From NCBI GenBank assembly GCA_016196565.1, contig JACPXK010000033.1:14947-78946 (forward strand): DNA of 64,000 nt, read 5' to 3'. The notes under the pieces are model-generated. The model saw only the letters and a program-made list of their open reading frames with translations, was not told the origin of the DNA and searched no databases. Of this stretch, positions 1-7,049 are shown in pieces; the first letter of the stretch is position 1, and each line of letters starts with the position of its first letter. The position numbers and the translations under genes are program-made. The stretch comes from Candidatus Omnitrophota bacterium. GTDB taxonomy: Bacteria > Omnitrophota > Omnitrophia > Omnitrophales > Aquincolibacteriaceae.

Positions 1-576
1 TTAAGCGGACATTGTCAAATGACGGCGGGCTTTAGCTTGTTTGGCAAACTGGGCAATGATTTCTCCCTGCGCGGAATGATGATTTGCAGTGACAACAGCT
101 CCTTTTTTCCAGAAGGGATAAATATTTGAAACTAATTCATTAATGCTTTTGGACCGGAAATTCAAGACTCGAGATCCATCGATAGCGCTATAGCGGCCGT
201 TTTCTTTAAAGACGCAGATCGTATGGGCATAGCCGCCGCTTCCATAAATATTCAGCACAAAAGCAGGAATGCCTTTTGATTTCAGAATCTCTTGGGCAAA
301 GACAGCAAAGTCTTCACAATCCCCTTTGCCGTTTGCAAGGAATTCTTGAGGGGATTGCCAATATTCTTCCTGCCCGAAATTTGCCCGGTCGGTTTCAAAT
401 CGGAAATGACGCCACATAAAATGGGCAACGTCTTCAGGGGTTTGTAACTCGTGAGTGAGTTCTCGAAAGGAGAGGGGTCGGTCAAGAATCTGGGCGTTCG
501 CTTCAGCCATCATTACTGAAGTTACAAGAACGAAGCTTGCCGCGAAAACCCATAGGGTCGCGATGGTTTTTTTCAT
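1..576 (-). CDS. Secreted transglutaminase-like cysteine peptidase
   Basis: A 191-residue protein with a cleavable-looking signal peptide (residues 1-28, hydrophobic core then ANA-Q). The core carries a transglutaminase-like triad: C87 in GKGDCEDFA, H118 in GYAHTICVF and D133 in SAIDGSR. This is the pattern of small periplasmic transglutaminase-like cysteine peptidases. The substrate cannot be read from the sequence. The start at 576 is supported by a GAGGAGAGG ribosome binding site eight bases upstream. The leader holds a c-di-GMP-I riboswitch, so expression should follow c-di-GMP. That recalls, by theme only, the c-di-GMP-linked periplasmic protease LapG. The gene is complete; its stop lies at base 1. 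Confidence 0.8.
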   Translation of the reverse strand: MKKTIATLWVFAASFVLVTSVMMAEANAQILDRPLSFRELTHELQTPEDVAHFMWRHFRFETDRANFGQEEYWQSPQEFLANGKGDCEDFAVFAQEILKSKGIPAFVLNIYGSGGYAHTICVFKENGRYSAIDGSRVLNFRSKSINELVSNIYPFWKKGAVVTANHHSAQGEIIAQFAKQAKARRHLTMSA

Positions 577-619
577 GCCGAATCCTCTCCTCGAGACTCA
601 AGGAGGGTCCTGATTCGGC
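577..619 (-). promoter_or_regulatory. RBS-sequestering hairpin of the riboswitch
   Basis: On the minus strand an outer stem pairs GCCGAATC (612-619) with GATTCGGC (577-584). Inside it, CCCTCC can pair with the GAGGAGAGG ribosome binding site of the peptidase gene. The folded form would hide the RBS directly before the ATG, which suggests translational control. Pairing is seen by eye; folding energies were not computed. Confidence 0.65.
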
Positions 620-714
620 CAAATCGTCGGATTTGGCAACCCAGCCGCCCATTCGACTGCTAACGAATTCGGGCCTGTGGCTTTGCGTCCTCCGGTTACC
701 CGGAGTTTGCCTTT
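617..714 (-). promoter_or_regulatory. Cyclic di-GMP-I (GEMM-I) riboswitch
   Basis: Read on the minus strand, the leader shows the GEMM-I consensus in order: GGCAAAC, a hairpin with stem CTCCGG/CCGGAG and a GNRA tetraloop GTAA, then GACGCAAAGCCACAGG, a second helix (GCC...GGGC with GGGCGGC) and the closing TGGGTTGCC. These are the ligand-pocket and tetraloop-receptor elements of the class. The aptamer is about 635-714. Its 3' strand overlaps a perfect hairpin (CCAAATC/GATTTGG, 619-636) that could compete with the aptamer stem. It stands in the leader of the secreted peptidase gene. Confidence 0.88.
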
Positions 715-762
715 GTCAGAATCCCCGTCATTTTAAAGAACTTGCACTGCTTCCTATTTGTA

Positions 763-790
763 AAGATAACACGTGCCACTTGATTGTCAA
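763..790 (-). promoter_or_regulatory. Promoter of the riboswitch-peptidase transcript
   Basis: Minus-strand -35 TTGACA (785-790), a 16-base spacer and -10 TATCTT (763-768). The predicted start near 756 places the whole aptamer in the transcript. Confidence 0.65.
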
Positions 791-892
791 ACTTAGGAGC
801 GGGCAAATCTCAAATCCATAACCCTAATAGATAAAATAACTTAGGACTATTTTTAGAGGTTTTCGAAAGAAAAGTTCCAATTCGAGGGGTAT

Positions 893-921
893 TTGACAAA
901 TCCCTATGATGTTGCTACGAT
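893..921 (+). promoter_or_regulatory. Promoter of the rib-cob operon
   Basis: TTGACA (893-898), a 17-base spacer and TACGAT (916-921). Transcription would start near 928, only about 17 bases before the ribBA start. No FMN riboswitch consensus is visible upstream, and the short leader leaves no room for one. Confidence 0.75.
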
Positions 922-944
922 ACCTTTTCTTCCCCGAGGAAAAT

Positions 945-2141
945 ATGACATTCGATACTATAGAAGAAATTATTGCAGAAATCCGTGCCGGCCATATGGT
1001 GATTATGGCCGACGACGAGACCCGCGAGAATGAAGGCGACATCATATTTGCCGCCTCCGCTGTTACCCCCGAAAAAGTCAATTTTTTGATGAAACATGCC
1101 CGCGGTTTAATTTGTGTTCCCATGATTGAAGAGCGTATTGAAGCCCTCGGATTAAAAGAAATGATCATGACTTCCAAAGACCCCATGAAAACCGCATTCA
1201 CCATTTCCGTCGATGCCCGTCTTGGAATTACCACGGGGATTTCAGCTTATGACCGTTCCCGTACCATAGAAATTTTGGCCGATCCTAAACGGGGGGCTTC
1301 GGATCTTGTTTCTCCGGGGCATATTTTCCCTCTGAAAGCAAAAAAAGGCGGGGTATTGACCCGCGCCGGCCATACGGAAGCTGCGGTGGATTTGGCACGG
1401 CTGGCGGGAAGGGAATCCGCGGGAGTTATTTGTGAAATCGTCAATGACGATGGAACCATGGCAAGACTTCCCGATCTTATGATTTTTGCTAAAAAGCACA
1501 GCCTTAAAGTTGGAACCATACGGGATTTAATCGAATATCGCCGGCGTTTTGACAAAATGGTGGAAAGAATCAGCGAGGCCAAAATCCCCAGCGTTTTTGG
1601 TTCGTGGGACGTAAAACTTTATCGCTCTCTTACGGATGGCAGTGAACATGTGGCTTTGGTTAAAGGACAAATCGGTCCCCAGCCGACACTGGTTCGTGTT
1701 CATTCGGAATGTTTTACGGGAGATGTTCTAGGATCCCTTCGTTGTGATTGCCAAGATCAGTTGATTGCTTCCATGGAGGCAATCGAAAAAGCCGGAGCCG
1801 GTGTCATTTTGTACATGCGCCAGGAAGGCCGCGGCATTGGGCTTGCCAATAAACTCAAGGCTTACTCCCTTCAAGATCAGGGACTTGATACGGTTGAGGC
1901 GAATGTCGAGCTTGGTTTCAAGCCGGATCTTCGCGAATACGGTATCGGGGCTCAGATTTTGAAAGATCTCGGACTCGCCGAGCTTCGTCTCATCAGCAAT
2001 AATCCGCGAAAAATTGTAGGCCTCGAAGGCCACGGGCTTCACGTGGTCGAACGCATTTCTCTTTCCACCCCTCAGCATCCTCACAATGCAAAATACCTGA
2101 AGGCGAAGAAGGAAAAATTAGGCCATATCTTCGATCTCTAA
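945..2141 (+). CDS. ribBA: RibBA: DHBP synthase / GTP cyclohydrolase II
   Basis: A bifunctional 398-residue enzyme making both precursors of riboflavin: 3,4-dihydroxy-2-butanone 4-phosphate from ribulose 5-phosphate, and the pyrimidine from GTP. The RibB half begins with DDETRENEGD (23-32), the acidic metal site, and contains RAGHTEAAVDLARLAG. The RibA half has the zinc cysteines in HSECFTGDVLGSLRCDC and the RQEGRGIGL loop. The start at 945 follows GAGGA with a 4-base gap; an upstream in-frame ATG at 906 lies inside the promoter and is rejected. First gene of a long operon; ribH follows after 6 bases. Confidence 0.95.
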   Translation: MTFDTIEEIIAEIRAGHMVIMADDETRENEGDIIFAASAVTPEKVNFLMKHARGLICVPMIEERIEALGLKEMIMTSKDPMKTAFTISVDARLGITTGISAYDRSRTIEILADPKRGASDLVSPGHIFPLKAKKGGVLTRAGHTEAAVDLARLAGRESAGVICEIVNDDGTMARLPDLMIFAKKHSLKVGTIRDLIEYRRRFDKMVERISEAKIPSVFGSWDVKLYRSLTDGSEHVALVKGQIGPQPTLVRVHSECFTGDVLGSLRCDCQDQLIASMEAIEKAGAGVILYMRQEGRGIGLANKLKAYSLQDQGLDTVEANVELGFKPDLREYGIGAQILKDLGLAELRLISNNPRKIVGLEGHGLHVVERISLSTPQHPHNAKYLKAKKEKLGHIFDL

Positions 2142-2147
2142 GGTGTT

Positions 2148-2639
2148 ATGACCACACACCGGGGACGCCTTCAAACAAACGGCAAACATTTTGGAATTGT
2201 GGTTTCCCGTTTCAATCAATTCATCACCCAAAGGTTGCTGGATAGTGCCCTGGAAACTTTGGAACAAGCCGGTGTTTCGAAGAAAAAAATCAAAATAGTT
2301 TGGACGCCCGGGGCGCTCGAAATTCCGTTTTTTTGCTGCAAACTTTCCCAGACGGGGAAATTCGATGCCCTCATTGCGCTGGCCTGTGTGCTGCGCGGCG
2401 GAACTTATCATTTTGAATGTGTATCCAATGAAGTAACGCGCGGGATTTCCCAAGCCGCCCTTGAAAAAGGTGTTCCCATTGCTACCGGAGTCATCACAGC
2501 AGATAATCTCGAGCAAGCCATCGATCGTGCCGGCCTTAAAGCCGGCAATAAGGGAGAACAAGCGGCGCTTGCCGCTATCGAAATCGCCGATCTCAGCCGG
2601 CAATTATCCTCTTTTTCCAAGCGAAAACGTCATGCGTAA
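2148..2639 (+). CDS. ribH: 6,7-dimethyl-8-ribityllumazine synthase
   Basis: A 163-residue lumazine synthase joining the RibA/RibD-derived pyrimidine with the RibB product. Visible family marks are SRFNQFIT (20-27, substrate aromatic F22), TPGALEIP (53-60) and the catalytic histidine H88 in RGGTYHFE, where most homologues read RGxTxHxD. Length is normal. It sits between ribBA and nusB, sharing 8 bases with nusB (ATGCGTAA), which implies translational coupling. The C-terminal tail is basic (SFSKRKRHA). Confidence 0.93.
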   Translation: MTTHRGRLQTNGKHFGIVVSRFNQFITQRLLDSALETLEQAGVSKKKIKIVWTPGALEIPFFCCKLSQTGKFDALIALACVLRGGTYHFECVSNEVTRGISQAALEKGVPIATGVITADNLEQAIDRAGLKAGNKGEQAALAAIEIADLSRQLSSFSKRKRHA

Positions 2640-3060
2640 AAGAACTCAGGCAAGGGAATGCGCCATTCAAATTCTTTATCAAAGGGAAATGAATGACAGC
2701 CCGCTTGATGAAATTCTGGTTTCTTTCTGGGAGCAGCATCCGGGATTTTTGGATGAAACCAAAGATTTTACCCGTCAGCTGGTGATGGGAACCGTGGAGC
2801 ATCTACCAGATATTGATGAAATCATTACTCGTTATACGGAAAATTGGGGGCTTGGGCGTATGGCCGTCATTGATCGCAATATTTTGCGCTTTGCCACCTA
2901 TGAACTTTTATATGCTTCGGATATTCCTCCTAAAGTGACGATCAATGAAGCCGTGAATATTGCCAAGAAATTTTCTCAGGAAGAATCCGGAAAATTTGTC
3001 AACGGCGTTCTGGATAAAATCAGTCACTCCGAAAATATTAAAAAATCCAACCCGGCATGA
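2632..3060 (+). CDS. nusB: Transcription antitermination factor NusB
   Basis: A 142-residue all-helical RNA-binding factor that works with NusE (S10) in rRNA antitermination. Recognised by the amino-terminal RxxARECAIQILYQ and the GVLDKI stretch near the end, both typical of NusB. The ATG at 2632 overlaps the ribH stop. A longer in-frame extension back to 2461 would read through the ribH gene and is not needed. nusB next to ribH is a common bacterial arrangement. The downstream ribD ATG overlaps the nusB stop by 4 bases. Confidence 0.93.
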   Translation: MRKRTQARECAIQILYQREMNDSPLDEILVSFWEQHPGFLDETKDFTRQLVMGTVEHLPDIDEIITRYTENWGLGRMAVIDRNILRFATYELLYASDIPPKVTINEAVNIAKKFSQEESGKFVNGVLDKISHSENIKKSNPA

Positions 3061-4154
3061 AAAATTCTTCCCACGAATACTGGATGCGGCAAGCCTTAAA
3101 ACTTGCCGAAAAGGGACGTTGCAGCGTCAGCCCGAATCCTATGGTCGGGGCCTGCGTGATTCGAAACGGGAAAAAAGCGGGCGAGGGGTATCATGAAAAA
3201 TATGGAGAACCTCACGCCGAAGTTCATGCGCTTCGCCGTGCCGCAAAGTTGGCACACGGGGCAACGCTTTATGTCACGCTGGAGCCCTGTTCCACCTGGG
3301 GAAAAACGCCGCCTTGTGTTGCTGCCATTGTCAAAGCCGGAATCCGGCATGTTGTCATCGGGGCTTATGATCCAAACTCCAAAAATCATGGCAAAGGGGT
3401 TAAGGCCCTTCGAAAAAGCGGTGTCAAAGTCACGATCGGTATTTTGGCGGAGGAAGTAGCAAGGCAAAACGAATCGTTCTTCAAATGGACGAAAACCGGC
3501 CTTCCCTTTGTCACGGTTAAAATGGCCCAATCCTTGGATGGAAAAATCGCGGCCGCAAACGGCAGTTCCCGCTGGATTTCTTCTCCGCCTGCGCGGCAAT
3601 TTGTCCACCGGTTGAGGGCCGAACACGATGCCATCTTGATCGGAAAAAATACGCTGTTGATCGACAATCCCAAACTCAGCCCGAGATTTAAAATCAAAAA
3701 TCTTCTGCCCGGTAAACCCTGGCGTATTGTGATGGACCCTCGTCTTGAGGCTTCGCCGCGCGCCAGAATTTTTCAAGGCGATCAATTAACAATTCGAGCT
3801 ATTCCGGAGAAAAAAATGAAAGCCTTCGGGAAAAAGGCAAGAGGCGTTCTTTTGCCCGTCGCCGAAAAAAAAGGCCGGCTTGATTTGAAGGATTTACTGA
3901 AAAAATGTTCCTCGCTTGGGGTGGCAAAAATTCTGGTCGAGGGCGGCGGTGAAACGGTGTGGTCACTTCTGCGCGAAGGTCTTGTGGATAAGGCTTATTG
4001 GATTGTGGCTCCCAAAATCATCGGAGGAAAGTCGGCCAAGACTTCGGTGGAAGGAGAAGGGGTACTCAATCCCAATCGAGCCATTCCTTGTCATGTGCAA
4101 TCTGTTTCTCCGTTAGGAGAGGATTGGCTTTTTGAACTGAGTTTTAAAAACTAA
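3057..4154 (+). CDS. ribD: RibD deaminase/reductase
   Basis: A 365-residue bifunctional enzyme performing the deamination and NADPH reduction steps of riboflavin synthesis. The amino-terminal cytidine-deaminase-type domain (1-145) has H53-A-E55 and cysteines C78 and C87 as zinc and catalytic residues. The usual CSHxGRTPPC reads CSTWGKTPPC here, with the second-position His replaced by Thr80. The reductase domain (about 146-365) shows MAQSLDGKIAA and VEGGGETVWSLL. It overlaps nusB by 4 bases and is followed after 1 base by ribE. Confidence 0.93.
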   Translation: MKNSSHEYWMRQALKLAEKGRCSVSPNPMVGACVIRNGKKAGEGYHEKYGEPHAEVHALRRAAKLAHGATLYVTLEPCSTWGKTPPCVAAIVKAGIRHVVIGAYDPNSKNHGKGVKALRKSGVKVTIGILAEEVARQNESFFKWTKTGLPFVTVKMAQSLDGKIAAANGSSRWISSPPARQFVHRLRAEHDAILIGKNTLLIDNPKLSPRFKIKNLLPGKPWRIVMDPRLEASPRARIFQGDQLTIRAIPEKKMKAFGKKARGVLLPVAEKKGRLDLKDLLKKCSSLGVAKILVEGGGETVWSLLREGLVDKAYWIVAPKIIGGKSAKTSVEGEGVLNPNRAIPCHVQSVSPLGEDWLFELSFKN

Positions 4155-4155
4155 T

Positions 4156-4803
4156 ATGTTTACCGGCATTATCCAAAATCAAGGGACTGTCACTGGCAAA
4201 AAAAAGCAGAGCGGACAAATTCACTTTGCCTTTCGTTTCCGGGATAAAGAAAAGGGGCTCAAAACCGGAGAAAGTATTGCGGTCGATGGCGTATGCCTCA
4301 CCGTGGTTAAATTTGCGGGTAAAACTTTTGAAGCAGACGTAGTTGACGCAACCCTGCGTACAACGACATTAGGGCGGCTTGAGGCTGGAGACAAAGTGAA
4401 TCTGGAAAGGTCTCTGCGTGTTGGAGATCAGATCGGCGGCCATTTTGTGACCGGGCATGTGGACGGTGTGGGCCGTCTTCAGAAAATACAAAAACGGGGA
4501 GCCAACTACGCCTTGCAGATCCAGGCCGAGGCCGATATAATTCAGTCGCTCGCGGTAAAAGGTTCGATCGCTATTGATGGCATTAGCCTTACCGTGCAGG
4601 CTGTTCGCGCCAACACTTTTAACGTAGCCATTATCCCGCTTACCCTTCGGAAAACAACGCTGGGATTAAAAAAAGAAGGCGATATTTTGAATCTCGAAAT
4701 CGATTTGACCAGCCGTTATTTAAAAAATCTCGCGAATTTACCGGCCGGCGCAAAGGCAAAATCCCGGCTGACGCTTAAAAAACTCAAAGCACAAGGTTTT
4801 TAG
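4156..4803 (+). CDS. ribE: Riboflavin synthase, alpha chain
   Basis: A 215-residue enzyme that converts two 6,7-dimethyl-8-ribityllumazines to riboflavin. It begins with the signature MFTGII and is built from two similar lumazine-binding beta-barrels (about 1-97 and 98-195). Each has an SIAVDGVCLTV / SIAIDGISLTV motif and a GGHFVTGHVDG-type segment in the first. The C-terminal 20 residues are lysine-rich. The next gene, a cobalamin-pathway phosphatase, follows after 11 bases, so riboflavin and cobalamin genes look co-transcribed. Confidence 0.94.
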   Translation: MFTGIIQNQGTVTGKKKQSGQIHFAFRFRDKEKGLKTGESIAVDGVCLTVVKFAGKTFEADVVDATLRTTTLGRLEAGDKVNLERSLRVGDQIGGHFVTGHVDGVGRLQKIQKRGANYALQIQAEADIIQSLAVKGSIAIDGISLTVQAVRANTFNVAIIPLTLRKTTLGLKKEGDILNLEIDLTSRYLKNLANLPAGAKAKSRLTLKKLKAQGF

Positions 4804-4814
4804 CACGTGAAGGA

Positions 4815-5456
4815 ATGACCCGGCTTATTTTGATTCGCCACGGCGAAACGGCATGGACGCGCGAAAAACGGTATCAAGGCGATACGGATATTCCTCTCAA
4901 TGATAAAGGCAGAAAAGACATTCAAACCGTGGCGGATTGGATGAAGGGAATGCCTGTCGATTTTTTTTATTCCTCGGCGCTTCTGCGTGCCAAACAATCG
5001 GCGGCTATCGTCGCAAAGGCAATTCGCAGAACACCGGTGGCCGAAGCGGGAATCAATGAAATTGATTTTGGTTCCTGGGAAGGCAAAACCGGGACCCAGT
5101 TATGGAAAGAAAGAAATCCTGCTTTTATTCGTTGGAGCCGGGGCGAGTGGGTTCGCCCTACCGGCGGAGAAAAAATCAGTGATTTTAAAAAAAGAATTTC
5201 TCGATTTTTTTATAGGATTTTGAAACGCCATAAAAATAAAACAGTGGCGATTGTGGCTCACGGCGGTTCGATCAAAATGATGCTTATGGAAGCCTTAAAA
5301 TTACCCCTTCGTTCGTTATGGATGATGAGGGTCGATCCTGCCTCTGTATCGGTTTTAAATTCTTTTTCCGGTTTTAATCAACTTTCTCTTCTTAATTTCA
5401 CTCCTTCGCTTGGGAAAATCAAAAGTAAAGGCAAAGGCCGGGAAGCTTGGCGATGA
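4815..5456 (+). CDS. cobC: Histidine phosphatase, probable alpha-ribazole phosphatase
   Basis: A 213-residue phosphoglycerate-mutase-type phosphatase. The phosphohistidine motif is LIRHGETAW (H9) and the second catalytic histidine is in VAHGGSIKMM. The family also holds mutases and fructose bisphosphatases, but the position directly before cobU and cobT supports removal of the 5'-phosphate from alpha-ribazole phosphate or cobalamin phosphate during nucleotide-loop assembly. Start at 4815 after GAAGGA. The stop overlaps the cobU start (ATGA). Confidence 0.8.
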   Translation: MTRLILIRHGETAWTREKRYQGDTDIPLNDKGRKDIQTVADWMKGMPVDFFYSSALLRAKQSAAIVAKAIRRTPVAEAGINEIDFGSWEGKTGTQLWKERNPAFIRWSRGEWVRPTGGEKISDFKKRISRFFYRILKRHKNKTVAIVAHGGSIKMMLMEALKLPLRSLWMMRVDPASVSVLNSFSGFNQLSLLNFTPSLGKIKSKGKGREAWR

Positions 5457-6013
5457 ATACGATTACTTTTGTTACCGGCGGCATTCGCAGCGGGAAAAGC
5501 CGCTTTGCCCTCGATCTTGCCGAGCAGCGTTTTAGCGGTCCGAAAGTCTTTTTAGCGACGGCCCAACCTTTAGATGAAGAAATGAAACGGCGCATTGCCA
5601 AACATCAGGCGGAACGTGCCGGTGAATTTTTAACGCTCGAAGAGCCGCTTTATCTTGCGAAAGCCGTTAAGGAAGCGGCTCAGCATGCGCCATTAATCCT
5701 CATCGATTGCCTGACCCTTTGGGTAAATAATCTCATCTATCATTTTGGCCGAGACAATCTGAAAATCAAAAATGAAATCCGGCTTTTTATGGAAGTCTTG
5801 GAAACCAAGCCTTCTTCTATTATTCTTGTCAGCAACGAAACAGGATGGGGAATTGTCGGAGAAAATCCACTGAACCGTCATTTTGTTGATCAACTCGGCG
5901 CTTTGAATCAAGAAGCGGCCGGGTTAAGTGATGAAGTGATTTTGATGGTAAGCGGGATTCCTCAAACCCTTAAGGAATGTGAAAATCATGCAAAATTGGA
6001 CCGATCGTTTTAA
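5453..6013 (+). CDS. cobU: Adenosylcobinamide kinase / guanylyltransferase
   Basis: A 186-residue CobU/CobP enzyme that phosphorylates adenosylcobinamide and transfers GMP to form AdoCbi-GDP. The P-loop is TGGIRSGKSRFAL near residue 8, and a Walker B-like LILIDCLTLWVNNL follows. VSNETGWGIVGENPLNRHFVDQLG is split here as VSNETGWGIV and NRHFVDQLG, both family hallmarks. The ATG at 5453 overlaps the cobC stop; a TTG two codons upstream is less likely. It overlaps the cobT start by 26 bases. Confidence 0.93.
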   Translation: MNTITFVTGGIRSGKSRFALDLAEQRFSGPKVFLATAQPLDEEMKRRIAKHQAERAGEFLTLEEPLYLAKAVKEAAQHAPLILIDCLTLWVNNLIYHFGRDNLKIKNEIRLFMEVLETKPSSIILVSNETGWGIVGENPLNRHFVDQLGALNQEAAGLSDEVILMVSGIPQTLKECENHAKLDRSF

Positions 6014-7049
6014 AACCATTACTTCTTTGGATCCGGAATGGAAAATCCGGGCCCAACGGCATTTGAATGATCAGACAAGACCTCAGGGAAGTCTCGGAGT
6101 GATCGAGGAAATGATCACCCGTTTGGCCGCCATTCAAAAAACAGACCGCCCTGAAATCGAAAGCAAACGGATTTTGATTTTTGCCGCCGATCATGGCGTG
6201 GAAGCCGAAGGGGTCAGCCTTTACCCGCGTGAAGTGACTCAAGCGATGGTGCTCAATTTTTTAAACGGCGGTGCCACGGTCAATGCCTTGGCCCGTCATG
6301 CCAAAGCGGAGGTTCAAGTCATCGATGTGGGCGTGGACGGCGAGGATTTTAAGAAACATGACCGGTTGGTTTCTGCAAAAATCCGCCGCTCCACACGCAA
6401 TATGGTGGATGAGCCTGCGATGACCCAAGAAGAATTATCGCGTGCGCTCGCCGTGGGATGGGATTTAATTCATCAATTGAAAGAAGAAGGGGTTCAGCTG
6501 ATCGGTCTTGGGGAAATGGGAATCGGAAACACGACGGCGGCCAGTGCGGTGATTGCCGCGCTTACGGATTTTCCGGTTGATTCGGTTACCGGATGCGGGA
6601 CAGGACTCAGTGTGGAGGCGCGTCATCGTAAGGTGTATGTGATCGAGAAGGCGATTGAAAAGCACCGCGCATTGTTGACGAATCCCTTGGCTATTTTGCA
6701 GCGGCTCGGCGGTTATGAGCTGGCGGCGCTTACCGGCGCCATTCTGGCTTCGGCCCATTTGAGTTTGCCTGTGATTATCGACGGCTGGATTGTTTCGGCC
6801 TCGGCCTTTGTTGCGATTTCACTGAATGAAAATATAAAAGATTATCTTTTCTTTGCCCATCAATCCGAAGAGCGGGGCCATGCCCTGATTCTGGAAAAAT
6901 TGGAAGTTCATCCCATGCTGAATCTCAAGATGCGGCTCGGGGAAGCCAGCGGCGCGGCACTGGCCATGAATCTTTTTGATGCGGCGGTAAAAATTTATCA
7001 CGAAGTTTCTACTTTTGAAGACGCCCGGGTTGCCAATGTCAAATCCTGA
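5988..7049 (+). CDS. cobT: Nicotinate-nucleotide:DMB phosphoribosyltransferase
   Basis: A 353-residue CobT, which activates the lower-ligand base as alpha-ribazole phosphate. Marks are the RPQGSLG base-binding region, the GEMGIGNTTAASA loop and the catalytic glutamate in MRLGEASGAALA near the C terminus. The ATG at 5988 is chosen because AAGGAA lies 10 bases before it; a GTG at 5979 is possible. The gene overlaps cobB by 14 bases. With cobC, cobU and cobS it covers nucleotide-loop assembly. Confidence 0.94.
   Translation: MQNWTDRFKTITSLDPEWKIRAQRHLNDQTRPQGSLGVIEEMITRLAAIQKTDRPEIESKRILIFAADHGVEAEGVSLYPREVTQAMVLNFLNGGATVNALARHAKAEVQVIDVGVDGEDFKKHDRLVSAKIRRSTRNMVDEPAMTQEELSRALAVGWDLIHQLKEEGVQLIGLGEMGIGNTTAASAVIAALTDFPVDSVTGCGTGLSVEARHRKVYVIEKAIEKHRALLTNPLAILQRLGGYELAALTGAILASAHLSLPVIIDGWIVSASAFVAISLNENIKDYLFFAHQSEERGHALILEKLEVHPMLNLKMRLGEASGAALAMNLFDAAVKIYHEVSTFEDARVANVKS

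Noticed and set aside
906..944. In-frame upstream start for ribBA
   Set aside because: It lies inside the TTGACA-17-TACGAT promoter and lacks a ribosome binding site; homology begins at 945.
2461..2631. Longer nusB with 57 extra residues
   Set aside because: The extension is ribH sequence in another frame; the normal NusB start is at 2632.
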